From assembly GCF_002865645.1 (NCBI RefSeq), contig NW_020194555.1, positions 3,002,288 through 3,066,287 of the forward strand: a stretch of DNA of 64,000 nt, in the 5' to 3' direction. Positions 55,361 through 64,000 of the stretch are shown one piece after another. The translations under genes and the position numbers were made by a program. Below the pieces are notes generated by a model that saw only the letters and a list, made by a program, of their open reading frames with translations, did not search any database and was not told where the DNA came from. Each line of letters begins with the position of its first letter. Position 1 is the stretch's first letter. This DNA comes from Hyaloscypha bicolor E (lineage: Eukaryota; Ascomycota; Leotiomycetes; Helotiales; Hyaloscyphaceae).

Positions 55361-57183
55361 ATGAAGCTTCGACCGACAGCATCCCGCTCTTTGCGGCGGC
55401 AACTTCAGAACCCTTCGAGACATGGCAATACGCGGCCAGGACTTTGTCTACAATGTCACCAGCAGTTTCGCGGGCGGTATGGAGGTTTGGGAAGCTCGGG
55501 GATGGTTGTGCGCTCAATTACCACGTCTGCGAATCCGCGTCCGAGAGAACAACAAACCAGACTTGTTTTCCCTGCTCCGATCATCGCAGGGCAGAGGCGG
55601 ACTTTAGCAACCGTTCAAAATGGTATTTCGACTCTCTGTAAGTTATCAATATGTAACTAATTTCCCTTGGCAGTCAACCCAGACGACAGAGGCCCAATCC
55701 AGGAGTACGAGGCTCGGGTGGCGGCAGGGCGATTGAGGGACGACGAGCACCAAAGAGGTCAGAAACCCAGGCAAAACCCCGAATAAGAGATTGATGAGCT
55801 TTAGGCATCATAGAGAGTTTGCAACACCTCCACGATGAACTCCGAAGTTACAACGCGCCACCAACTGTTCACCCCACCATCGAGTCCCTTAAACCAGAAC
55901 CCAAGTCCATGTTTGGACGCCTTTTTGGAAATACACCGAAGGAGCAAAAGTTAAAGGAAATTCCAGATAATCTGCCGCGAGGCCTGTATTTGTATGGCGA
56001 CGTGGGGAGTGGGAAAACCATGTTGATGGACTTGTTCTATGAGACGCTACCTAGCAGCGTACACTCAAAGACGAGGATCCACTTCCATAATTTCATGCAG
56101 GATGTTCATAAACGGTTACATAAAATGAAGCTGGAGCATGGGAATGACATTGATGCGGTACCTTTTGTGGCAGCAGATATAGCGGAAAAGGGGAACGTTC
56201 TTTGCTTTGACGAGTTTCAATGTACAGATGTGGCAGATGCTATGATTCTAAGACGGTATGTTACAACTCTTCCCTCTTATGCCATCACTAACAAGCATAG
56301 GCTTCTCGAAGCTCTTATGTCTCATGGGGTTGTCCTAGTCACAACCTCCAACCGTCACCCAGATGACCTCTACAAGAATGGCATCCAGCGAGAATCCTTC
56401 ATCCCTTGTATCAACCTTCTCAAAAACAGACTCCATGTTATAAACCTCGACTCGCCAACCGACTACCGTAATATCCCCCGCCCCCCGTCTGGCGTCTACC
56501 ACGCTCCACTGGACAAGCACGCCCATTCCCACGCTGAAAAGTGGTTCCGCTTCCTGGGTGATCCACACCAGGACCAACCACGAGCAGAAACGCAACGAGT
56601 ATGGGGCCGAGAAATCCACGTCCCGAAAGTTAGCGGGAGAGCCGCCATGTTCACGTTCGACGAGCTGATCGGGAGACCGACGAGCGCGGCTGATTATATC
56701 GAGCTGATGCGCAGCTACGATGCTTTCGTGGTGACCAACGTTCCCGGAATGACCTACCGTGAGCGAGACTTAGCACGCCGCTTCATTACTTTCATCGACG
56801 CCGTGTACGAGTCTCGAGCCAAGCTCGTACTCACCACGGCCGTGCCTCTTACTCAACTTTTCCTCTCGAAAGAAGAGGTCAAGGAGAGTGTCCAGCGGGA
56901 CAAAGAGGACAAGAAGGGCCAAGCTGAGGATGGACACGATATCGACGATACGATGAGGAACTTGATGGATGATCTTGGAATGAATATGAAGATGCTGAAA
57001 AGCAGTTCTATTTTTAGCGGTGACGAGGAGAGATTCGCGTTTGCGAGAGCGCTGAGCAGACTCAGCGAGATGGGGAGTCGGGAGTGGGTTGAGCGTGGAA
57101 TGGGTCTCGAGAAAGACGGCGGCAAGCAGGAGAAAGATAGTTGGCAGCGAGTTCGAAGCAGGCAGATGGAGGATAGCATGTGA
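55361..57183 (+). CDS. AFG1: AFG1-like mitochondrial AAA-type ATPase
   Basis: Four exons (55361-55637, 55674-55757, 55805-56255, 56301-57183; introns 36, 47 and 45 nt) give 564 residues. AFG1/LACE1 is a mitochondrial inner-membrane-associated ATPase that helps remove or mature respiratory-chain subunits, including those of cytochrome oxidase. Seen: a basic, Ser/Arg-rich N-terminus fit for mitochondrial import (MKLRPTASRSLRRQ), LRDDEHQRGIIESLQHLHDE across the second splice, Walker A GDVGSGKT (about 185-192), FHNFMQDVHKRLH, Walker B VLCFDEFQ (about 252-259), TDVADAMILRRLLEAL across the third splice, and LVTTSNRHPDDLYKNG with the sensor region. The third intron is 45 nt with no stop, so retention would insert 15 residues in frame. 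The first intron, 36 nt, is short, and the second donor (GTCAGA) is weak. These two boundaries are the least certain. Confidence 0.9.
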
Positions 57184-59698
57184 TGTCCCGATCTCAGCAT
57201 GGGAGCCGGGTTTGCCGTCCGAGTTGGGGAATGTCCAGACGGGAAGGAGAGCCGCTGAAGAAGAGGCGAAGAAGATACCAAGACGAGATTTTAGAACGAA
57301 GAGTGAAGGCTGGATTGGATGATGAACTAATCTACCCTTATTTGGCGCCGGCTAGATTCCCTTGCCTGCCTTGCCTATCAGCAAGGGAAGGTGCGTGTTC
57401 ATACATTATATACCCCCACCATAGCTCTTCCAAATAGCTCACGTACTGAATACTATATCATATCAAATATATACCGCTTGCAGGGGTTCACTATAGTCTA
57501 CCTTATTGTTGGAACGAGCTAGAGCGAGATGTAGAGCGTTTGTTGGTACTCGGGTTGATGTGTACTTAGCCGGAACCGACTGATAGGCTGGGACTTGGTG
57601 TTGGGATAAGCTGGGCTTTTTAGGGTAAGGCTTTTTGGGTGGAAGATGCAGATCTAGTGGGGATTGGAAACTGAGCTAAAATGGACGATGTGCAACAGAT
57701 CCTTGAGTTTCCTAATGTTTGTGTCGGTTCGAGATAGTGTTTTTGATGGTGTCAGCCCGAGTGGGAAGGCGGGTTGAGGGTGGAAAGATTTGAAGAGAGG
57801 GTTAGAGGGATTTGGATATCAAGTCAGTGGTTCTCGATATAACCAGGGAAGATGTCGTTCTTCAGGTTGCGAACGAGAAGGCTCAGAGGGTCGTTAGAGG
57901 AAAAGGGGTTTGGGAAGTAGTTCTCGACGTGTGATTACAGCAAGTTGGAGGTGCTGAAGGTCATAAGGTTAAAGCCACTGGGCATCAGTTCTCAGACACT
58001 GCTGTGCCCTGGGAGGCTTCCGTTTCGCTTTAGGGCTACTAGTACTGCAACGATGTGGCCCATGAGGCACAACCAAGAGATGCGCCACCGCTCGGTCAGA
58101 AGGTAAGAAGCGCGACTGTTGTCCTCTTGACAGATCTCCTTCCTGTGGCTCACGGATGTAGCGTTCGATGATACTGCGTCCAGATGCAGGGTCAACTGGA
58201 AAGAGTGAGAGGGCATCGCTACCACTGTCAGCAACACCAGATCTTCCATTCTAGTCGGTACACATGACTAAATCACCTCATCGTGGGTCTGCAGGAGGAC
58301 CGCTCTTCAGCCAGAATGAAGAAAGCAATGGTCCGAAGTGAGAGGCCTGCAGCTTGATATATTTTAAGCCTGCGTTGACTTGCTGCCACATCCCGAGAGC
58401 AGCTTGACTCGGGATCGCCCTGCGCTATCCTGGGCCGACCCGCTGTCAGGTCCACAAGTCGCTGGGCAGGAGACAACAGTGGAGAAGACCCGCTCAAAGG
58501 CCAGGATCCGGCTTTTCTGTGGACCGCGTCTAATTTTGGATGGAGGATGCGACCCGGCCTTGGGAGGCTGCGCCTGGCGGGTAACGGACGGGCCTTCCTG
58601 GGGAGGCGTCACTGGTCAGCCTGCAGTCAGAGCCAGGAACGCGCTACAGGTACTTTCTTGGTGGATGGCTTGGGATGAAAAGGTATTAGACCACTGGGTC
58701 TTGCACTCCACGTCTCCAACCTCTTCTTGCGATCCTCCTCGTGGTCCTCCTTGTGACCACTGGTCCCAATCGCGTCTCGCGGCTACGCGCTCGAAGTCCT
58801 CGATGGCCAGAGCAGGTCGACCCCGGAATAGCGTGTGCCATTTGCCTTGGAAGTCTAACCCTGGCCAAAGCAAGCAGTGTCACACACCCGGGGACGATCG
58901 TTTTCCAAGCCGTCGAAAATACAAACTTAGGGCTGTGGGTTGTGACGCTTGTCCAGCCTTCTCTAGTCGCCCATGCGGCCAATCGACATCGTTTCCAACA
59001 AATTTCCGCTTCAAGATCCTCATGGTTGATCGTACCTGGTCAACCATGAATCGACGATCTTCTTGAGATGTCGATTAAGTGGCTGGACCACAGATACGAA
59101 GTGTTACTGGTAACAAGGTTTCACAGCGGCTGCTATTCCTCAAGCGAGTGCCGCCAAATCTCGAATTCCAAATCTGAAACTCTACCAAAAGGCAGACCAA
59201 GCTGAGCACTGGACTTCTGAGCACGATATCTCAGAGTCTGTTCGCATATTCCAGATCCTCTTTTTCCTTGACGCCAGGACTGAGGATTCTTGTCGCAAGG
59301 TAGAAGGCGAACCCCAACACCAGAGTTTCGCGTGCTCCGGTTCGTGCCTGTCAGCTCCGCCCCCCGTCATGCTGCAATATGCATTTCCGGCGATGCCTCA
59401 GCCCCTGGAAGAGAGCCCACAGCCCCCTACCGATGCATGCTGAGTGGTCCTCTCCCCGCAACCCTTACAGTCCTTTTCCTGTCCTCCAATCGCAAAGCTG
59501 ACAACTCTCACCCTCTGGGTTCATTTCATCTTTCGCCCAAGGCGGCGGGAGTCCTTGGGCCTTCATGTCAGCCTCTGCGGCGCAAGGTTAAGAGGGAGCT
59601 CCTAATAGTTCCAACGACCCACTCTGGGTAATTTGCTGATCGTGTTATATTCCTCCTTCTCCCAGAGCCTCCTTCATGTCGTTCCTTCTTCATCTGCA
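57184..59698. other. 2.5-kb gap without a supported gene
   Basis: Both strands were read. The stretch from about 58380 to 59560 is GC-richer and has long overlapping frames on both strands, a sign of composition and not of coding. No motif, intron pattern or family was found. The last 200 nt are a plausible promoter for the following membrane-protein gene. Confidence 0.45.
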
Positions 59699-61378
59699 AT
59701 GGGTTTCAATATTTTCGCGATGCCTGCTTCGTCGATCATCCTGCTTTTCTCTGTCGCGCTGGGCGTGAGCAACGCGCTTCCCTGGCCAGGACCTCAGCCT
59801 ACAAATGCATACCAGCCTGATGCTTGGTCGCCAGTGCCGACTAGAATACCAGCAGATCCTGCGAATTTGTTCAAGAGGAGCTCTGTGGATGTGAATGTTT
59901 GCGGATGGATTGGGGGAAATTTGGGACAGCCTGTCCAGTGCGCGAGCGGTTCGTCGTGTATACATGATACCATACATGGGTATGTGGGGTGCTGTACTAC
60001 ATCCGGAGCTTGCACGAGTGGTGTCTATACAAGTTGTGTGAATAGCCAGTCTTCAGCATGGAATCAGAATTCGGGCCTGGCAGATAGTGGCATCTACACA
60101 TGGTACGCGCGAAGCACTTCCCACTCTGCAAACTCAAGCTAACTTCGTTACAGTACGGGCTCTTCAGTATGCTATCGAAACACTTACCCAGGAGGATATT
60201 ACCAATATAGCTGTGGCTCATCATGGGAAGCTACATCGATTTTAACGTCATATTACGGACAACCTTCAAGTGTGTTTCTCCAAATCGTTTATACGGGAGT
60301 AAACTCCACACCCACGACCTCTGCAACTACCACCTCGAGCCTATCCACAACCCCCGCCCCGACAAGTAACGTCTCTCCCACCACTACACCAACAAACACG
60401 CCCTCTCCTCCCCCCAAAAAGAATATTGGTGCAATAACAGGCGGTACAATCGGCGGCGTCGCCTTCCTGGCAGCCCTCCTAGCACTGGCCTTCTTCCTCT
60501 ACAGACGCCACCAATCCAGGCACCACTACCGCGCCGGCCCCTTCATCAGCAGCCACAACTCCTCCGTGAGCCAACCCCCCGCCAGCGGGCCCTTCCAACG
60601 CATCGGCAACCCTTCTTACGACACCCCAGACGACTTCATGCAGCACCGCTCTGGCCTGACAACCACCGTAACCACCATCACCGCTGGCCCTCACCATCAT
60701 CCGCATCCTGGGACTTTAGTTTTCCCCGATACATACGCATACGCTGGGGCAGCGGACCCACACCATCCGTATACGAATGCGCCGCATACGCCGTATTTCC
60801 CACCTAATCGCCAATCCCAGGACTCCCAGGAACGAGACTTAGCTACGAGGGAGGAGACACCGTTAGTTGGTTCAGGGGGAGGAAGCGAGATCGACGATTT
60901 CTCACGCGGTTTCAACAATGCGATTGCGGAACGACTGCGAGACGGGGATTTGGGTCGCGATACACTTATCAGTTCCGGCGTTTTGCCGGGCGGGATCGGC
61001 GGCACGGGCATCGGGATGGGCATTACCGGCTTGACGGGGAACTATCGAACTGAAGATAGGGAGGCGAGGAGTGAGGCGTTCAGGGAACGGATGGGAGAGA
61101 GGATCACACCGCTGGGATCAAATCCCGTGAGGGGGTTTAGTTTTGATGTTGTTGATGCTGGAAGACGTAGTGGGGAGGGGGAAGAGGAGTTTGGCGGTCC
61201 GCCGATGGAGTTGAGGGAGAGTAGGTTGGTTGCGGGGTTTGGCGGTGCGGTAGGGAGGACAGCGGAGGATGAGGCGCGGCCGAGGTATCAGCTTGATGAG
61301 GTTATTGGGGAGGATGTGCCGATTCTGCATAGTCCGGGCCAGTTGAGGCATCAAAGGCGGAAGAGCCGTGAGGAGTAG
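59699..61378 (+). CDS. Cys-rich, mucin-like single-pass membrane protein
   Basis: Two exons (59699-60102 and 60154-61378) around a 51-nt intron give 542 residues. Seen: a signal peptide (about residues 1-27, SIILLFSVALGVSNA). A Cys-rich extracellular part of about 140 residues follows with paired Cys (VCGWIGG, CASGSSCIH, GCCTTSGAC, VCYRNTYPG), a pattern common in fungal cell-wall sensors and related membrane proteins. Then come a Thr/Ser/Pro mucin-like stalk (about 185-222), a transmembrane segment (about 226-250; GGVAFLAALLALAFFLYRRH) and a 290-residue cytoplasmic tail rich in Pro, Gly and Arg. It resembles the group often annotated as unknown glycoproteins near WSC-type sensors, but I do not see the WSC motif. 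Expected site is the plasma membrane with the N-terminus outside. The ATG at 59699 was preferred because it starts the signal peptide. Confidence 0.75.
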
Positions 61379-61852
61379 AATGTTGAATGGGGTCGAACAG
61401 GTGCCGGAGTTTGGCGTTATTGTCCACGGTTTGAGTTGGGGCATTTGAGCGGCGAAGGTTTTATGATATGATGATACCCTTCGTATGTCTGTAATTTTAT
61501 GCACAGAATGAAATATTTGAAATCACTTACATTTCCTGCTTTTCGGTCTGTGTCGGAGTGATGTCTGGTTAGATAAACACGACTCCAAGATTTGACCCGT
61601 TGAGGTAAATCTGGGCAACGAAACCTGTCTAGCAAGGATCACAGGGAAATTGAATTTAGACAAGATGATTGATTGCCTTCTGTTCCGGGCCCGATTGCGT
61701 TAATCGTCCAATCCAAGAGACCTATATCTACAGAGCCACAAGGCTAATCTTTCAAACCAACGCCGCCGTTCCCGACCATGCACAATGACAAGATCCTCAA
61801 GCCAACCCTATGAACTGCTATCCCCGTAGAAGAACATCAAGTGATGTGTTTA
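61379..61852. other. Convergent 3' gap, nothing recognised
   Basis: About 470 nt between two converging genes; no feature seen other than presumed terminators. Confidence 0.5.
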
Positions 61853-63199
61853 TTAGTCTTGTTGATTTTCGTATCCCTCTGGCTTTTCCATCCCGTTAAT
61901 ATCGAAGAATCGTGATGTACCTGTTATCAGTTAGTGGGGTTTTGGAAAGAAGGAAAGTAGGGAGGCTTACAAGAGTATCCCTTCCAGTCGAAGTTATCCT
62001 TTGGATTGCAGTGACACTTCAGTTCCAACCTCTGCTTGTCACTGGTTGGGCAATGGGTAAATGGAACGTGGTAGTAGGCGATGTCCTCGAAGAAGTGGAT
62101 TTCATCTTTGTTCAGGAGAAGACTGGCAGCAATCGAATGTACTGGAGCGTCGCCCCAACGCTCGTAGAAGAATCCACCATCCTGGTCAAGAGATTCGAAA
62201 TAGTCGGTGTAGGCTTTCGATCGCAGCCAATTGAGGTTACCAACTTCAAAGTTGGACCACTGGAATATGATTAGCAAGAACTTCAGGATATTTCACATTC
62301 ACTTACCATATGACAATGATTGTACGTCTCTCCGCCATCGTCACTCAAAAATCCCATAGAATTGTCCTTGGCAATGTGCTCGGGATGCGCCTTCATGAAC
62401 TTCTTGGTGCTGTCCCATAAAGTAGGGATAGTCTCCACGTATTCGTATAGGCTTAGCACGAAGCTGTACTTCTTCTTTTTATCGGCCATGAATTTGAAGA
62501 CGTCGTAGTCAATGTCACAGAAAAGCTCTACGCTTGGCTCAACTCGCCAGTACCATTCGTAGTTAAGCATCAATGGTTGCTGAAAGAAGAAGCCAGATTC
62601 GAATCGGCACATATGACGGTAGCTGATAGAGTCTCCATAGATAATCTTCCGTTGGGCCATATCCTCACGAACCTTGCGGGCCTTCTCTTGATCAATGTGG
62701 TCTGGGAAAGACCAATGTTCCTTGGGAATTTCTCCATAGTGAGTGGTGCCAGATACCAATGACGTAGTGACCTTCTTGAATGTTGCGTCGAAGGGCTTGT
62801 CGTTCAAGAATACCCAATCATAATGGAACTTCCTGTTGAATCGGTCCTCCACCTGACGAATTGATCGCGCAATCTCCCATAAGTCTGAGTTTCGTGCCAA
62901 CGTGACGAATGTCGCATTCATTCGAGGTCCATCATTGGTGGCAGGAGCAAGACCCCCAGCTGTATTCGGTGTCGTGTTCTTCAGATCAGAACCGGCCTTG
63001 GTGGGTATGCCAGTGAAATCCTTCTTGTTATCAAGTAGGTCGGAAGGGACTCTTGGTGTCGAGGAAGATGAAATGAAGTAGATGACCGCCAGCCCCTAAT
63101 TCTTGGTTAGCAAGGCAAACGCGGCGACAATGCAATGATGTGGCCTACAAAGAAGGCAAAGAGAATATATCTCAGATATCTGGCCCCTCCAGACGCCAT
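61853..63199 (-). CDS. KRE2/KTR alpha-1,2-mannosyltransferase (GT15)
   Basis: Four exons (63149-63199, 62307-63095, 61971-62259, 61853-61920; introns 53, 47 and 50 nt) give 398 residues. Type II Golgi glycosyltransferase that adds alpha-1,2-mannose to O- and N-glycans using GDP-mannose. Seen: a short cytosolic N-terminus and one membrane anchor ([18 protein letters not shown], restored by the first splice), then a stem. The catalytic domain has [50 protein letters not shown], the Mn-site-like [18 protein letters not shown], and after splice 3 [18 protein letters not shown] with [18 protein letters not shown]. The end, [20 protein letters not shown], comes from the last exon and is typical. 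All motifs of the family are intact and the length is normal. Confidence 0.95.
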
Positions 63200-63934
63200 C
63201 CTCGGTAGATTTCCCTCGGATTGTTGCTGCTTCTCTGAAGATAGCCCCGGCATGAGGTACCCAAGAATCAATCGAGTGATCAAATATCCCAAGGAAGGTC
63301 CAAAAGAGGGTCTAAAGGACACACTGGCTGTGTCGGATTAAGAAGGAAAAAGACGAAGAAGAGAATGAAGGGGGTGTCTAGCGAAGAGAGGCGGAAAACC
63401 GCGTGGGCTGACAGAAGGGCCTATTTCCTCTTTGCAATTAAAATGTCCCTGATGGTCTGCAGCGGAACTCGTGTTCCCTGCTACCCCTGGCTTTGGCGTT
63501 GATAGTCTTAAAAAATAAGACGCTAAACCGTATTCGATAGCCTCACTAGTGGGAGGCTCTCGAGCTTTCCCCACCACCCGCATCACCACTTTGTAAATTA
63601 TTGGGGATCTCGACATCACAAAATACAACGATACGATACAGCTTCTACTGTCTTTCAACTACCCAAGAGTAAGCTCCAGATGTGGCCGGTCTTCGACTAG
63701 GACAATCATGACCGGTTTTCGAAGATTTCCCCAGTTCGCCTCTGCCTCGCCTTGTTTCGACTCTTTGCTTTTCTAGATGTTTCACCTACTTCCCTCAGAC
63801 CTACATTGTTGCCAAGCTGACACGATCTCTAATACAGTTCCCCGCTTCTCTTCTTCGGTCGACTTCCCTTAATGGACGCTCTGCAGATTTAAGTCCGCAC
63901 CCGCAGTCCAAGTCAACCGGAGCGCATCGCCAAC
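63200..63934. other. Divergent promoter region, KTR and PAT1-like genes
   Basis: About 735 nt between two divergent genes; CT-rich next to the plus-strand start. No specific regulatory motif recognised. Confidence 0.5.
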
Positions 63935-64000
63935 ATGTCGTTCTTTGGCTTCGACTCAACCCTGCCCCGCGATCGTGGCCACAATACCTCCGCGCCTGGC
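63935..64000 (+). CDS. PAT1: Start of a PAT1-like mRNA decay factor, cut by the window edge
   Basis: Only 22 codons are visible: the ATG at 63935 followed by SFFGFDSTLPRDRG and HNTSAPG. This N-terminus, with MSFFGFDTTLPRD as the fungal pattern, is the conserved start of PAT1, a factor that promotes decapping of mRNA and P-body assembly together with Lsm1-7 and Dhh1. The ATG follows a CCAAC context and a CT-rich leader. The rest lies beyond the window, so the identity rests on the short match only. Confidence 0.55.
   Translation, partial: MSFFGFDSTLPRDRGHNTSAPG

Noticed and set aside
58380..59066. 228-codon frame in the GC-rich gap
   Set aside because: Composition is explained by GC content, another long frame lies opposite, and no motif was seen.
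1..64000. CRISPR arrays, insertion sequences, rRNA, intact transposons, phage genes
   Set aside because: None was seen; the sequence is eukaryotic nuclear DNA, and no reverse transcriptase, transposase or terminal repeats were recognised.
1..64000. Biosynthetic gene cluster
   Set aside because: A Zn2Cys6 regulator and an oxidoreductase scrap occur, but no polyketide, peptide or terpene synthase lies in the window.

Overview
The window is nuclear DNA of a filamentous ascomycete (Pezizomycotina). The gene content fits a leotiomycete such as a helotialean fungus, but the sequence alone does not fix the order. Evidence: genes on both strands are broken by short GT-AG introns of mostly 42-60 nt; typical fungal families are present (HET, NACHT/STAND, 2EXR, Zn2Cys6, MRP51, KTR mannosyltransferase, Hos3 deacetylase); and intergenic gaps are long. 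All gene models were spliced by eye. For nearly all of them the summed exon lengths are divisible by three and the joins restore family motifs.

Layout. 1-1702 (-): a patatin-NB-ARC NLR-like receptor, cut by the left edge. 2509-3898 (-): a conserved-looking unknown protein. 3.9-8.5 kb: no gene that can be supported. 8531-10021 (+): mitochondrial ribosomal protein MRP51. 10967-12540 (+): an SRR1-like protein with an early in-frame stop. 12977-16327 (-): an intact NACHT receptor. 18300-18838 (+): ribosomal protein eS17. 19244-20122 (-): Rtr1/RPAP2 CTD phosphatase. 20769-24303 (+): BBC1/MTI1-type SH3 protein. 25486-28224 (-): Zn2Cys6 regulator with a long leader. 31393-33106 (+): senescence/spartin-domain protein. 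34216-34812 (-): a tiny single-PAH protein. About 35.6 kb (+): an intron-bearing tRNA-like element. 36570-38876 (+): gamma-tubulin complex protein GCP4. 39080-39480 (-): a small zinc-ribbon protein. 40243-43358 (+): a NACHT-ankyrin receptor with two in-frame TAG codons. 44100-44318 (+): an N-terminal scrap of a zinc-type oxidoreductase. 44639-48231 (-): Hos3-like histone deacetylase. 48688-50013 (-): queuine tRNA-ribosyltransferase. 51434-52207 (+): 2EXR protein. 52976-54790 (+): HET-domain protein. 55361-57183 (+): AFG1-like mitochondrial ATPase. 57.2-59.7 kb: no supported gene. 59699-61378 (+): a signal-anchored mucin-like membrane protein. 61853-63199 (-): KRE2/KTR mannosyltransferase. 63935 to the right edge (+): the start of a PAT1-like gene.

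Two kinds of sequence alternate. Conserved housekeeping genes (MRP51, RPS17, Rtr1, GCP4, QTRT1, AFG1, KTR, Hos3) are intact. Between them lie members of the fungal self/non-self and NLR repertoire (patatin-NB-ARC, two NACHT proteins, HET, 2EXR), partly degraded and mixed with gene relics.

The most interesting signals are: the three STAND receptors of different architecture; in-frame stop codons placed where coding sequence continues on both sides (SRR1-like, NACHT-ankyrin, and the leader of the Zn2Cys6 regulator), several fitting C-to-T change at CpA; the stand-alone PAH protein; a 25-nt microexon holding a Walker A motif; and an intron-containing tRNA-like element. I did not see a clearly new multi-gene system.
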